From: an uncultured bacterium
GTDB taxonomy: Bacteria; Bacillota; Clostridia; Lachnospirales; Lachnospiraceae
Direction of reading: 5' to 3'
Assembly: GCA_948467735.1 (NCBI GenBank)
Contig: CAOKFN010000021.1
Location: 1 to 64,000, forward strand
DNA: 64,000 nt
Part shown: positions 16,738 through 25,811 of the stretch, piece after piece
How the letters are laid out: every line of letters begins with the position of its first letter
How positions within the stretch are numbered: position 1 is the stretch's first letter
Translations under genes and position numbers: made by a program
The notes under the pieces: model-generated
What the model saw: only the letters and a program-made list of their open reading frames with translations
Told to the model about the DNA's origin: nothing
The model's database searches: none

Positions 16738-16956
16738 ATGGACAGGGAAGACTATGAAGAAATAAAACAGGAAATAATGAAGATTCTGGATCGGTTTAAA
16801 ATTGCATCGTCAGAGCAATGGTACGCAATGGATGAAGAGGAAGGTCTTGAATTGTATGAGGACCTAAAGGCCGGGGTGGTAGAAGTCTTTGATTTGGATG
16901 ATGATGAAATGGGCGAGATATTAGACGAAGTTTTAACATCCATGTCCGGAACATAA
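16738..16956 (+). CDS. Small acidic hypothetical protein
   Basis: ATG 16738 follows GAAAGGAGC with suitable spacing and gives 72 residues; an earlier in-frame start at 16693 lacks a ribosome site. The protein is strongly acidic and helical (DREDYEEIKQEIMKILDRF, FDLDDDEMGEILDEVL). No family is recognised. It stands about 100 nt after the acetyltransferase on the same strand. Confidence 0.6.
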   Translation: MDREDYEEIKQEIMKILDRFKIASSEQWYAMDEEEGLELYEDLKAGVVEVFDLDDDEMGEILDEVLTSMSGT

Positions 16957-17089
16957 TTTCCAATCTGAATAGCTGTTAGGTGAGTAATGATATGGGGAAT
17001 ATGTATTATACTTCATATTTTATGTATTAGGAACACTCTTTCCTAAAGGGAGATGATTTTTTATATATGTACAGGAATTATTTATCACC

Positions 17090-17123
17090 CGCGTCAAAGG
17101 TAAGTTTTCTTTCCTTTGACGCG
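17090..17123. repeat. Perfect 11-bp inverted repeat
   Basis: CGCGTCAAAGG (17090-17100) and CCTTTGACGCG (17113-17123) enclose a 12-nt T-rich loop. It lies between convergent genes (16738 plus, 17252 minus). A second hairpin, CCGTGAC/GTCACGG (17243-17274), overlaps the end of the AraC gene. Either may act as a transcription end; neither has a clear T tract. Confidence 0.5.
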
Positions 17124-17251
17124 GATATTCCGGCGCTGAAATTCATGAGTGTACAGCTGAAATTCAGGGATATTGTGCTTGAAATTCGGGCATGACAATG
17201 ATGGGAAATGTAAAACTCTGTGTATTGGATTTATACGCAATGCCGTGACAA

Positions 17252-18103
17252 TCAGGGCTGTTTCTTTGTCACGGGAATCCATACCTCATACTGCGCATTC
17301 TGAGGGTCGGGATTTAGGTAAACCTCGATGTCGGGAGCGCTGCCGTATTCATATCCGGAGGTGGGAAGCCATTCGGTGACGATACGTTTTTCCAGCTCCT
17401 GAATGGACTGGTTCGTTCCAGTCCCGGGGAAAATGGCCCAGACTGCCGGGGGCACTATATATTCTTCTAATTCCCCGCGTTCCTTAGAGCTGGAAACCGC
17501 AATATAATACCGCCAAGGCTCCGTTTCATTGCAGGTGCTGACTCCCAATACCCCCATGGGCTCCCTGTCCATCATTTGGGTGAGCTTCTGCAGCGTGCCG
17601 TTCATGGCGATTTCCTGCCATTTTGAGGGGATAACCGCAAAATTCTTTTCAATTTCTTTTTCCAACGGTACCGAAACGCCTATGATGCGGAACGCTTCTT
17701 TGGTCTCAATTCGATAATTCATTTCGTCCACTCCTTTGATTGTGATTTTGAAGGTAATCGGAGGAAAGGATTTTACGGAGACGCCTTCCGTTTTCATGGC
17801 GGACGGAGCCATTCCGTGAATGGACTGAAACGCTCTGTTAAAAGCGGTTGGGGAATGATACCCATATTTCTCCGCCACGTCAATGATTTTGGCATTGCCG
17901 CCCTGAAGATCCACGGCGGCCAGCGACATTTTCCTTTTTCGGATGTATTCGGACAAGGGCATCCCCGCCATGTAAGAGAACATCCTTTGAAAATGATAAG
18001 AGGAACAGCAGGCAATCCGCCCAAGCTGTTCATAATCGATGCTTTCCGTCAGATTTTCTTCGATATAGTCAATCGCGCTGTTTAATCGTTCTATCCATTC
18101 CAT
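17252..18103 (-). CDS. AraC regulator with GyrI-like effector domain
   Basis: The 283-residue protein begins at 18103 with AGGAG a few bases upstream on its strand. Residues 1-105 are the double AraC HTH (YEQLGRIACCSSYHFQRMFSY, DVAEKYGYHSPTAFNRAFQ). Residues ~125-283 form a GyrI/SOUL-type ligand-binding domain starting MNYRIETKEAFRIIGVSVPL and ending YEVWIPVTKK, as in Rob and many drug-responsive regulators. Such proteins usually bind amphipathic compounds and control efflux or detoxification genes. No such target lies next to it; it is transcribed alone and separated from uxaC by a terminator. Confidence 0.92.
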   Translation of the reverse strand: MEWIERLNSAIDYIEENLTESIDYEQLGRIACCSSYHFQRMFSYMAGMPLSEYIRKRKMSLAAVDLQGGNAKIIDVAEKYGYHSPTAFNRAFQSIHGMAPSAMKTEGVSVKSFPPITFKITIKGVDEMNYRIETKEAFRIIGVSVPLEKEIEKNFAVIPSKWQEIAMNGTLQKLTQMMDREPMGVLGVSTCNETEPWRYYIAVSSSKERGELEEYIVPPAVWAIFPGTGTNQSIQELEKRIVTEWLPTSGYEYGSAPDIEVYLNPDPQNAQYEVWIPVTKKQP

Positions 18104-18268
18104 TTTTCCTTCACTCCTTTGAAATATGTGATTATTCTAACAGGTTTCGCGCTGCCTGTCCACTCTATGCCTGCACAAAAAAGAGAGGTTATTGCTTTTG
18201 GATTTTTTGGGAAGCATTAATGGCAGGGCGCGGAATACGTGGCTCATAGAAGTGGATGTCCGCACAAG

Positions 18269-18296
18269 AAAAAAGGCTGTTTCGGCAGCCTTTTTT
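18269..18296. terminator. Strong bidirectional terminator
   Basis: AAAAAAGGCTG (18269-18279) and CAGCCTTTTTT (18286-18296) with a TTTCGG loop form a textbook bidirectional intrinsic terminator between uxaC and the AraC gene. Confidence 0.9.
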
Positions 18297-18390
18297 CATA
18301 TCCGTTTCCGCGGCAGGACAAAATAACCATTGACTGCCGGACGGGAAACGGTTTGCGCTTTCATATAAAACAATTATGTGATATTTGGTA

Positions 18391-19800
18391 TTAGATATCA
18401 AACTTGAAATATCTCTTGGCATTGTAGTAGGAAATGTCCTTGATAATCTCGGACAAAATATCCATATCTGCCGGGAAGCCGCCGCCTTCCACCCAAGTGC
18501 CGATCAGGTTGCACAGGATACGGCGGAAGTACTCATGTCTGGTGTAGGACAGGAAGCTTCTGGAATCGGTGAGCATTCCCACAAATCCGGACAGGTTGCC
18601 CAAGTTTGCAAGGGAAATCAGCTGCTCGGTCATTCCTACCTTGTGATCATTAAACCACCATGCGCTGCCCTGCTGAACCTTTGCCACGGCGGTAGAATCT
18701 TGGAAACATCCAAGGATGGAACCGATGGCTTGATTGTCGTTGGGGTTCAGGCTGTAAAGGATGGTTCTGGGAAGCTCGTCGGTTGACGCCAGCGCATTCA
18801 GGAAATCCGCCATCTGCATGGAAGGCGTGTCGTTGTTAATGCAGTCATAACCGGTGTCGGGCCCCAGCTTTTTGAACATGGGAGTGTTATTGTCCCGCTT
18901 GCAGCCGAAATGAAGCTGCATAGCCCAATCCCTCTTGTGATATTCTCTGCCCACAAAGAGCATGAAAGCGGTCTTAAATTTCAGTTCTTCCTCTCTGGTC
19001 AGAATCATTCTGTTCAATCTCTTTAAGAAGATGGCTTCAATTTCGTCCTCTGTTGAAGGATAGTACATGACATATTCCAGAGCGTGATCGGATACGTTGC
19101 ACTTCATGGAGGCAAAGAAATCCATACGCTTTCTCAATGCGTCCTTCAATGCGGCGAAGCTGGTAATCTCAGCGACGCCTGCTGCGGCGGCAAGTTTGTC
19201 CAGATAGTCCAGATATTCGGGCTTCTCTATGTTCATGGCCTTGTCGGGTCTCCATGCGGGCAGAACCTTTACGTCAAAGGTGGTATCCTCAGCGATTTTC
19301 TTGTGCCATTCCAGAGAATCGACAGGGTCGTCCGTGGTACAGATTAACGTTACGTTGCTCTGCTTAATCAGATTGCGGACGTTCATGGAAGGGTCGGCCA
19401 GCTTTTCGTTGCAGAGCTTCCATACCTCGTCGGCAGTTTTTTTGCTCAAAACCCCGTGATAGCCGAAATATCTCTGTAGTTCCAGATGGCTCCAGTGGAA
19501 GAGGGGATTGCCGATGGCTTTGCCCAGACATTCCGCCCATTTGCAGAATTTCTCATAATCGGATGCGTCGCCGGTGATGTACTTCTCGTCCACTCCAAAA
19601 GAACGCATCAGGCGCCATTTGTAATGGTCGCCGCCCAGCCATACCTGCGTGATGTTGTCAAACTGGCGGTTCTCCGCGATTTCTCTGGGATTGATGTGGC
19701 AGTGGTAGTCCAGCACCGGTGTGTTTTCCGCGAACTCATGAAACAGCTTCTTAGCCGTTTCATTTTCCAGCAGGAAATCCTTGTCCATAAATTGTTTCAT
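18391..19800 (-). CDS. uxaC: Glucuronate/galacturonate isomerase
   Basis: UxaC interconverts D-glucuronate with fructuronate and D-galacturonate with tagaturonate, the entry step of hexuronate use. ATG 19800 is chosen because GGAGGA lies 7 nt upstream; the in-frame ATG at 19815 overlaps that site. The 469-residue product has the family opening DKDFLLENETAKKLFHEFA, the metal-binding LDYHCHINP, and the ending SYYNAKRYFKFDI. Length and motifs fit a complete enzyme. It lies 78 nt downstream of the LacI-type gene on the same strand and is probably co-transcribed with it, while uxaB-uxaA are divergent. Confidence 0.96.
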   Translation of the reverse strand: MKQFMDKDFLLENETAKKLFHEFAENTPVLDYHCHINPREIAENRQFDNITQVWLGGDHYKWRLMRSFGVDEKYITGDASDYEKFCKWAECLGKAIGNPLFHWSHLELQRYFGYHGVLSKKTADEVWKLCNEKLADPSMNVRNLIKQSNVTLICTTDDPVDSLEWHKKIAEDTTFDVKVLPAWRPDKAMNIEKPEYLDYLDKLAAAAGVAEITSFAALKDALRKRMDFFASMKCNVSDHALEYVMYYPSTEDEIEAIFLKRLNRMILTREEELKFKTAFMLFVGREYHKRDWAMQLHFGCKRDNNTPMFKKLGPDTGYDCINNDTPSMQMADFLNALASTDELPRTILYSLNPNDNQAIGSILGCFQDSTAVAKVQQGSAWWFNDHKVGMTEQLISLANLGNLSGFVGMLTDSRSFLSYTRHEYFRRILCNLIGTWVEGGGFPADMDILSEIIKDISYYNAKRYFKFDI

Positions 19801-19878
19801 TTTGTTGTCCTCCATATATTTTAAACTATGTTGCTAACCAAAAGGTAGTACTTATTTGCTGTCTGCGGCGGGGGTTTG

Positions 19879-20883
19879 CTAACGGGTAGTGCCCCGCTTG
19901 ACGATTTCTCCCGGGAAAATGGTTTTCCCCGGCATTTTCTTTCCCGCCAGAAGTCCTAAAAGGACGGTAATCAAGTGCTGGCAGAGGGTTTCCAGCTTGT
20001 TGTCTATGCTGGTGAGCTCCGGTTCGCAGCAGCTGACAAGCATGGAGTTATTGTAGCCCAGAATGGAAAAATCCTCCGGAATCCGATAATTCATTTCGCG
20101 GGCATATTTGACGGCGGCCAGCGCCAGCGTGTCGTCCGCGGCGATAATGCCATGGAACGCAAGGCCCTGCTCCCGCAGATTTTTCAAATGTCCGATCATG
20201 GCGTGGATGTCTTCATGAGAACCGTGATAAAACTGTTCCAGTCCTTTTGTGCTGCCGGTCCGCTCCAGCATGGCGGCCCGATATCCTGCCAGCTTGCGCA
20301 TGCCGCTGTAGGAGGCGGAATTGTAAAAATACACGATATCTTCGATACCGCTCTGAAGCATCTGCAGGGTGGCCTCATACATGGATGTATAATCATCGGA
20401 AGCTACGCTGTATACATTGGCCGCGTCCAGATAGCCGTTTAACAGCATCACCGGAAGCTGGGCGGCCGCGTCGGCAATATATTGATTATCGCTGTCTTCC
20501 TCATAAATAAAATTAGAACCTACCAGAATAATTCCGTCCACTTTTTTGGTGATCAGCAGATTCATGGCGGCGGCCCGGGCTTCCAGCTCGTAGCCCGTGC
20601 AGCAGAGGATGCTGTGGTAGCCGTTTTCACGCAGCTTTTCCTCCACATAATAAATACCTTTGGCAAGGTATAAGTCGGAGCTGTCCGCGCACATGATGCC
20701 GATGGTCTTCATGGTGTTCAGCCCCAGCCCCCTTGCGAAAGCGTTGGGAGTGTATCCGTATCGGTCAATGATGTCCAGAACTTTCCTTCTGGTTTTCTCG
20801 CTGACTTTTCTGCTGCCGTTGAGCACACGGGAAACTGTGGCGATAGAAACGCCGGCTTTTTCGGAGATATCGTAAATGGTCAT
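19879..20883 (-). CDS. LacI-family repressor of the hexuronate genes
   Basis: The 334-residue protein has the LacI HTH at its very start (TIYDISEKAGVSIATVSRVLNG, hinge around YTPNAFARGL) and a periplasmic-binding-protein-like effector domain (TIGIMCADSSDLYLAKGI, AADDTLALAAVKYARE, SILGYNNSM). It sits between uxaC and uxaB and both promoters of the region carry a TGTAA-type palindrome, so a role as hexuronate-responsive repressor is strongly suggested. The inducer is unknown, probably tagaturonate, fructuronate or a hexuronate. Its own promoter has an operator, which implies autoregulation. Confidence 0.9.
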   Translation of the reverse strand: MTIYDISEKAGVSIATVSRVLNGSRKVSEKTRRKVLDIIDRYGYTPNAFARGLGLNTMKTIGIMCADSSDLYLAKGIYYVEEKLRENGYHSILCCTGYELEARAAAMNLLITKKVDGIILVGSNFIYEEDSDNQYIADAAAQLPVMLLNGYLDAANVYSVASDDYTSMYEATLQMLQSGIEDIVYFYNSASYSGMRKLAGYRAAMLERTGSTKGLEQFYHGSHEDIHAMIGHLKNLREQGLAFHGIIAADDTLALAAVKYAREMNYRIPEDFSILGYNNSMLVSCCEPELTSIDNKLETLCQHLITVLLGLLAGKKMPGKTIFPGEIVKRGTTR

Positions 20884-20898
20884 TGTTTTTTCCTTAAA

Positions 20899-20955
20899 TG
20901 TAAGTGGTTACAAAAGCCCTATTTGAATTATAGCCAAACTGCGCGGCTTTTTCAA
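20899..20955 (-). promoter_or_regulatory. Promoter and operator of lacI-uxaC
   Basis: On the minus strand -35 TTGAAA (plus 20950-20955) and -10 TATAAT (plus 20927-20932) are spaced 17 nt. Just downstream lies the palindrome TGTAAGTGGTTACA (20899-20912), the same type as at the uxaB promoter, placed to block initiation or early elongation. Confidence 0.75.
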
Positions 20956-21067
20956 GACATTTTTTTAACAAATGATTTTTGCTCCTGAGTCCAGCGTCCC
21001 AATCGCTTTGCCGCTGACGGATAAAGCCAAACTGCCGCTGATTTTTTTACAAATAGGCAAGAGATTA

Positions 21068-21116
21068 TTGACGAAAGAAATATTTGGCAGTAAAATAGAA
21101 GGTGTAAGCCCTTACA
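21068..21116 (+). promoter_or_regulatory. Promoter and operator of uxaB-uxaA
   Basis: TTGACG (21068-21073) and TAAAAT (21091-21096) are 17 nt apart. The palindrome TGTAAGCCCTTACA (21103-21116) overlaps the expected start point at about 21103. It shares TGTAAG....TTACA with the site in front of the lacI gene. A leader of about 120 nt precedes the uxaB start. Confidence 0.8.
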
Positions 21117-21236
21117 TAGCCGATTGTCGGTCACGGAGCAAATAGTAATGTAATTACGGCTGTTTATGAACAATGCAATGTGAAAGGGCATAATACAATC
21201 ATGCAATGTCCGCAGTGCGGGCAGAAGGGAGAAGAA

Positions 21237-22697
21237 ATGGAAGTTTTAAACAAGGCGATGACAGGGAAAAAGGAGAGGCCTGTCAAGGTGGTACAGTTCG
21301 GAGAGGGTAACTTCCTTCGGGCATTTGTAGACTATGCGATTGATATTGCCAACGAGAAGGGCAGGTTCGACGGCGATATTGTGCTGATCAAACCCATTGA
21401 GTTCGGGAGCACGGAGAATTTCCACAAGCAGGACTGCCAGTACACCGTATCCCTGCGGGGCATTGTGGGCGGCGAGGCAAAGGTTTTGAACAGGCAGGTG
21501 ACAAGCGTTAAGGATATCGTGGATACCAGCACGGAATATGAGAAATATATGGGACTGGCCGAGATCGACACCCTTCGGTTTGTGGTTTCCAACACCACGG
21601 AGGCGGGAATCGTATATGATCCGGAGGACAAGTTTGATTTGAAGCCTCCCAAGACCTTCCCCGGAAAGCTGACCAAGTTTTTATATCATAGATTTGAGAC
21701 CTTCAAGGGCGATATGGGCAAGGGGCTTGTGATGCTGCCCGTGGAGCTGATTGACGACAACGGCATTATGCTGAAAAAATGCGTGATGCAGCTCATTGAC
21801 CTGTGGGGCTTGAGCGATGAATTCAAGAAATGGGTGGACGAGGCATGTATCTTTACCTCCACTCTGGTGGATCGTATCGTTACCGGATATCCCCGGGACA
21901 CCATCGAGGAGGAGTGGGAGAAGCTGGGCTATGAGGACCGCATTCTGGTAACGGGCGAGCCGTTTGCCCTCTGGGTGATTGAAAGCCCTAAGGATATCAG
22001 TAAGGAGCTGCCTCTGAACGATCCCGATTTTGAGGTGATCTATACCGACAATCAGAAGCCCTATAAGCAGAGGAAGGTCCGCATCTTAAACGGCGCCCAT
22101 ACGTCCTTTGTGCTGGCGTCCTATCTGTGCGGCAACGATATCGTAAAGCAGTCCATGGACGATGGGGATATCAAGAATTTCATGGTAAAGACGATTTTTG
22201 ACGAGGTGATTCCCACCCTGACCCTTCCCGAAGAAGAGCTGAAGGAGTTTGCGGAGGCTGTGATTACCCGTTTTAACAATCCTTATGTCAAGCATGCGCT
22301 GCTTTCTATTTCACTGAATTCCGTTTCCAAGTGGAGGGCAAGATGTATGCCCAGCCTGCTGGGATATGTGGAGAAATTCGGTAAGCTTCCGAAGCATCTG
22401 GCATTCTCTCTGGCGGCGCTGATGGCGTTCTACACGGGAACCGAAATCCGCGGCAAGGCCCTGATCGGCAGCCGGAACGGGCAGGAGTATGAGATTTTGG
22501 ATGACATGGAGGTATTGGAATTCTTCCGTGACAACTGCGGGAAGGACAGCAGGACTTTTGTGACCGCGTTCTTGGGAAATGAGGGCTTCTTCGGACAGGA
22601 TTTGAACAAGGTGGAAGGCCTTACGGACGCGGTGGCAGGTTATCTGGACGATATCAAGGCGAATGGCATGAGGGCGGCGTTATGCAGAATTTCTTAA
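21237..22697 (+). CDS. uxaB: Tagaturonate reductase (altronate oxidoreductase)
   Basis: UxaB reduces tagaturonate to altronate with NADH. ATG 21237 follows AAGGGAG and gives 486 residues, close to the ~483 of the E. coli enzyme; upstream in-frame starts to 21180 add an implausible extension. The mannitol-dehydrogenase-type Rossmann start VKVVQFGEGNFLRAFVDY, the VSNTTEAGI segment and the catalytic-region pattern RKVRILNGAHTSF are all present. It opens the uxaB-uxaA operon and overlaps uxaA by 16 nt, which couples translation. Confidence 0.95.
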   Translation: MEVLNKAMTGKKERPVKVVQFGEGNFLRAFVDYAIDIANEKGRFDGDIVLIKPIEFGSTENFHKQDCQYTVSLRGIVGGEAKVLNRQVTSVKDIVDTSTEYEKYMGLAEIDTLRFVVSNTTEAGIVYDPEDKFDLKPPKTFPGKLTKFLYHRFETFKGDMGKGLVMLPVELIDDNGIMLKKCVMQLIDLWGLSDEFKKWVDEACIFTSTLVDRIVTGYPRDTIEEEWEKLGYEDRILVTGEPFALWVIESPKDISKELPLNDPDFEVIYTDNQKPYKQRKVRILNGAHTSFVLASYLCGNDIVKQSMDDGDIKNFMVKTIFDEVIPTLTLPEEELKEFAEAVITRFNNPYVKHALLSISLNSVSKWRARCMPSLLGYVEKFGKLPKHLAFSLAALMAFYTGTEIRGKALIGSRNGQEYEILDDMEVLEFFRDNCGKDSRTFVTAFLGNEGFFGQDLNKVEGLTDAVAGYLDDIKANGMRAALCRIS

Positions 22698-24199
22698 AAA
22701 TAAACGACAATGACAATGTGGTGGTGGCGCTGAATACCATTCCCGCAGGAACGGTTGTCAGCGTGAAGGTTTCGGAAAACGGGGACGCCGAGAAGGAGAT
22801 TATCGCTCTGGAAGAGATTCCCGCGGGACATAAAATGGCCCTCTGCGACATTCCCGCAGGCGGCGAGGTGATCAAGTACGGGTATCGCATCGGCAACGCC
22901 AAAGAGGATATCAAGGCGGGGGCGTGGATTCATACCCATAATCTGAAGACGGCGCTGGGAGACCTGCTGGAGTATACCTACGAGCCGGCTGGGACGGTTT
23001 CCGGGCAGGGAACGGCACAGGAAGAATCGGACGTTAAATTTATGGGCTTCAACCGTCCCGACGGCAGGGTGGGAGTGCGCAATGAAATCTGGGTCATCCC
23101 CACGGTGGGCTGCGTGAATAACGTGGCCGCCGCCATTGCAAAGCAGGCCAATGCCTTTGTCAAGGGGAGCGTGGAGGAGGTCATTGCGTTCCCCCATCCT
23201 TACGGCTGTTCGCAGATGGGGGAGGATCAGGAGCACACCAGAAAGATTCTGGCGGATTTGATCAATCATCCCAACGCGGGCGGCGTGCTGGTGCTGGGGC
23301 TGGGCTGTGAGAACAGCAATATTGACGTATTGAAGCCCTACATCGGAGATTACGACGAGAACAGGGTGAAATTTCTGGTGTCCCAAGAGTGCGAGGATGA
23401 GATTGGGGAGTCGGTGGAAATCATCAAGGGGCTGATCGACTATGCTTCCGGCTTTGAGCGGGAGCCCATCAGCGTCAGCAGGCTTGTCATCGGCATGAAA
23501 TGCGGCGGCAGCGACGGGCTTTCCGGCATCACGGCCAATCCTTTGGTGGGGCGGTTTTCCGACAAGCTGATTGCCAAGGGAGGGACTACCATCCTTACCG
23601 AAGTGCCGGAAATGTTCGGCGCGGAGACCATTTTGATGAACCGCTGCGCCAATGAGGAGCTGTTCCATCAGACGGTGGCGTTAATCAATGATTTTAAGAA
23701 TTATTTTAAGAGCCATAATCAGACCATATATGAGAATCCTTCTCCGGGCAATAAAAAGGGCGGCATCTCCACGCTGGAGGATAAATCCCTTGGATGCACC
23801 CAGAAATCGGGCAGCGCGCCGGTCATGGGCGTACTGCAGTATGGGGAGACGGTTCGGACCCCGGGCTTAAACCTCCTCAGCGCGCCGGGCAACGATCTGG
23901 TGGCGGCGACGGCGCTGGCTGCGGCGGGCGCGCATATCGTGCTGTTTACCACAGGAAGGGGAACGCCCTTCGCCTCCCCGGTTCCCACGGTAAAGATTTC
24001 CACCAATTCCAGACTGGCGGGGAAGAAAGCGGGCTGGATTGATTTCAATGCGGGGGTTCTGGTGGAGGATAAGACCATGGAGGAAGAGACGGAGCATCTG
24101 TTTGACTATGTGGTGGAGGTTGCGTCCGGCAGAAAGGTCTGCAGCGAGGAGGCGGGCTTCCATGATATGGCAATCTTTAAGCAGGGCGTGACCCTGTAA
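22682..24199 (+). CDS. uxaA: Altronate dehydratase
   Basis: UxaA dehydrates altronate to 2-keto-3-deoxygluconate and needs iron. The 505-residue product has an N-terminal SAF-like domain (about residues 10-95; VVVALNTIPAGTVVS, YGYRIGNAKEDIKAG) and the main domain with GRVGVRNEIWVIPTVGCVN, HPYGCSQMGEDQEHT, LVIGMKCGGSDGLSGITAN and LLSAPGNDLVAATALAAAGA. These Cys and His residues are the metal ligands in the family. The start overlaps uxaB by 16 nt, and a terminator follows about 105 nt after the stop. The next enzymes (KDG kinase and aldolase) are not in the window. Confidence 0.96.
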   Translation: MQNFLKINDNDNVVVALNTIPAGTVVSVKVSENGDAEKEIIALEEIPAGHKMALCDIPAGGEVIKYGYRIGNAKEDIKAGAWIHTHNLKTALGDLLEYTYEPAGTVSGQGTAQEESDVKFMGFNRPDGRVGVRNEIWVIPTVGCVNNVAAAIAKQANAFVKGSVEEVIAFPHPYGCSQMGEDQEHTRKILADLINHPNAGGVLVLGLGCENSNIDVLKPYIGDYDENRVKFLVSQECEDEIGESVEIIKGLIDYASGFEREPISVSRLVIGMKCGGSDGLSGITANPLVGRFSDKLIAKGGTTILTEVPEMFGAETILMNRCANEELFHQTVALINDFKNYFKSHNQTIYENPSPGNKKGGISTLEDKSLGCTQKSGSAPVMGVLQYGETVRTPGLNLLSAPGNDLVAATALAAAGAHIVLFTTGRGTPFASPVPTVKISTNSRLAGKKAGWIDFNAGVLVEDKTMEEETEHLFDYVVEVASGRKVCSEEAGFHDMAIFKQGVTL

Positions 24200-24304
24200 A
24201 TTTGGGCGGCGTTTGAGCTTCCGTGTTTTGTGGGGATTTGGATCCGAGCATGTCCTGTGAGGGCGGTTTTGGGCGGCCCCAAAAGGAAACAGTGCGTTTT
24301 ATAA

Positions 24305-24349
24305 CGGCCTTGAAATGGGAGCGGCATCTCATTTCAAGGCCGCTTTTTT
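24305..24349 (+). terminator. Intrinsic terminator of uxaB-uxaA
   Basis: CGGCCTTGAAATG (24305-24317) pairs with CATTTCAAGGCCG (24330-24342), extended by GAG/CTC across a bulge, followed by a run of six T (24344-24349). Confidence 0.9.
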
Positions 24350-24450
24350 ATGGGAGTGACAGGAAGAGAGGAGTGGAGGTAAAGGTATGCGCTGTTTATC
24401 TCAGTCCGGTTTTTATCTCTTCCCATGCAGTCAGTTAGAAGGAGAGCAAA

Positions 24451-24573
24451 CTGAATGATTTCAGGGTATGGAGTAAACTGTTGAGAGAAAATCCAATAAT
24501 AACGGCAGCAGCGTCAGCGGCAATGGTTTTAGGAACAATTTTGGGAATCATAGCGTTTATAACGGGTGGTTAG
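24451..24573 (+). CDS. Possible 40-residue single-span membrane peptide with CTG start
   Basis: A frame from CTG 24451 to TAG 24573 encodes 40 residues: a charged head (NDFRVWSKLLRENP) followed by one hydrophobic span (AAMVLGTILGIIAFITGG). AAGGAG lies at 24439-24444, 6 nt before the CTG. The only ATG nearby (24454) is in another frame and stops after nine codons. The amphipathic head plus membrane span is typical of small regulatory or toxin-like membrane peptides, but no family is recognised and the non-ATG start lowers confidence. Confidence 0.4.
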   Translation: MNDFRVWSKLLRENPIITAAASAAMVLGTILGIIAFITGG

Positions 24574-24616
24574 GCTGAAAACCGATAACCGCTTTTATTT
24601 TATGGAGGAAGTAATC

Positions 24617-25372
24617 ATGGAACTTGTGAAATTAACACAGGAAAATATTGACCAAGAGCATATCTGCTGCGCCATATCCAGCGACAAAGATATTCAGGTC
24701 ATATCGAAAAAGAAGTGGCTGAAAGAGAGGCTGGAGGAGGGGCTTGTATTCTTAAAAGGAAATGTACGGGGGAAATGCTTTATCGAGTACATTCCTGCCG
24801 AATATGCATGGGCACCCGTGGAAGCGGACGGCTATATGTACATTGACTGCTTGTGGGTATCCGGACAGTTCAAGGGGCATGGATACTCGAATCTTCTGTT
24901 AAACGCATGTATGGAGGACAGTAAAGAGAAGGGGAAAAAGGGGCTGGCGGTTCTTTCCTCAAAGAAGAAATTGGGATTTCTTTCCGACCCGGGATACATG
25001 AAATATAAAGGGTTTGAGACGGTCGATACGGCGGAGCCTTATTTTGAGCTGATGTATCTGCCGTTTGAGGAAAATGCGGACAGGCCCCGTTTCCGGGAAT
25101 CGGTGCGTCGGCATGAGACCATGCCGAAGGGATTTGTACTGTATTATACGAACCAATGTCCTTTTACGGCGAAGTATGTGCCGCTGCTGGAAAATATGGC
25201 AAAGGCTGGGAACGCCGCTTTTCAAGCCGTCCATATTCAGACCAAGGAAGAAGCGCAGAACGCGCCCTCTCCTTTTACCACATTTTCTCTTTTTTACGAC
25301 GGACGGCTTCTAACCCATGAAATACTGTCGGAGAAGAAGTTTGAAAAAATTCTGGTAAGTAAAGGAATGTAG
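24617..25372 (+). CDS. YoaP-like GNAT protein with thioredoxin-like C-terminal domain
   Basis: ATG 24617 has GGAGG upstream; the 251-residue product begins MELVKLTQENIDQEH. Residues ~1-150 are a GNAT domain (YIDCLWVSGQFKGHGYSNLLL forms the acetyl-CoA strand and loop, then GYMKYKGF). Residues ~170-250 form the YoaP domain with VLYYTNQCPFTAKYV, which resembles a degenerate thioredoxin-like active site with one Cys, and SPFTTFSLFYDGRLLTHE. The same two-domain order is found in Bacillus subtilis YoaP. The acetyl acceptor is unknown. Confidence 0.85.
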   Translation: MELVKLTQENIDQEHICCAISSDKDIQVISKKKWLKERLEEGLVFLKGNVRGKCFIEYIPAEYAWAPVEADGYMYIDCLWVSGQFKGHGYSNLLLNACMEDSKEKGKKGLAVLSSKKKLGFLSDPGYMKYKGFETVDTAEPYFELMYLPFEENADRPRFRESVRRHETMPKGFVLYYTNQCPFTAKYVPLLENMAKAGNAAFQAVHIQTKEEAQNAPSPFTTFSLFYDGRLLTHEILSEKKFEKILVSKGM

Positions 25373-25463
25373 AAGCCGCAGGCAATATACTCCCTTTTAG
25401 GGATAAGGTTTTCAAATTTATGGTTTGGCAGGTGCCAAATAATGGAGGGGAGTGATCCTATCA

Positions 25464-25811
25464 ATGTGGGGAATCTGTTTTGATACGATGGAGTGTGAAG
25501 GAAAAATATATCCCTCCGAACTCTTTCAGCGTGTCATCGAATATCGGATTTCTGAGGAAAGCGCCGATATGGCCTGCCTTATTTATCCGGTGAAGGGAGT
25601 TCGGATTGCTGTTGAAAAAATAAGGGCTTTGGATAATCCGCCCCGATTTACAGACGGCCAGCTGGTGTCGCCCGTCAGCCATCCGGAGATGGCCGGTGTG
25701 GTTCGGGGGATTGGGTGGCATTTTGAGAAGCGGGAATATATGTATTTTATTACGGTAAACGGCAGGAAGAAGAGCAAAAGGTATTATGATAATGACTTGA
25801 TAAGGCGGTAA
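25464..25811 (+). CDS. Hypothetical protein, about 115 residues
   Basis: ATG 25464 (MWGICFDTMECEG) is taken as start; GTG 25452 is also in frame, and the GGAGGGG at 25444-25450 is oddly placed for both (13 and 1 nt). The product is soluble and mixed alpha/beta, with DMACLIYPVKGVRIAVEK and GWHFEKREYMYFITVNGRKK. The ending with basic KSKRYYDNDLIRR is reminiscent of small proteins associated with immunity-like clusters, but I do not recognise the family. It follows the YoaP-like gene by about 90 nt. Confidence 0.6.
   Translation: MWGICFDTMECEGKIYPSELFQRVIEYRISEESADMACLIYPVKGVRIAVEKIRALDNPPRFTDGQLVSPVSHPEMAGVVRGIGWHFEKREYMYFITVNGRKKSKRYYDNDLIRR

Noticed and set aside
19801..19878. Third repressor site before uxaC (around GTTGCTAAC)
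   Set aside because: Only a weak partial palindrome that does not match TGTAAG...TTACA; uxaC is more simply read from the lacI promoter.
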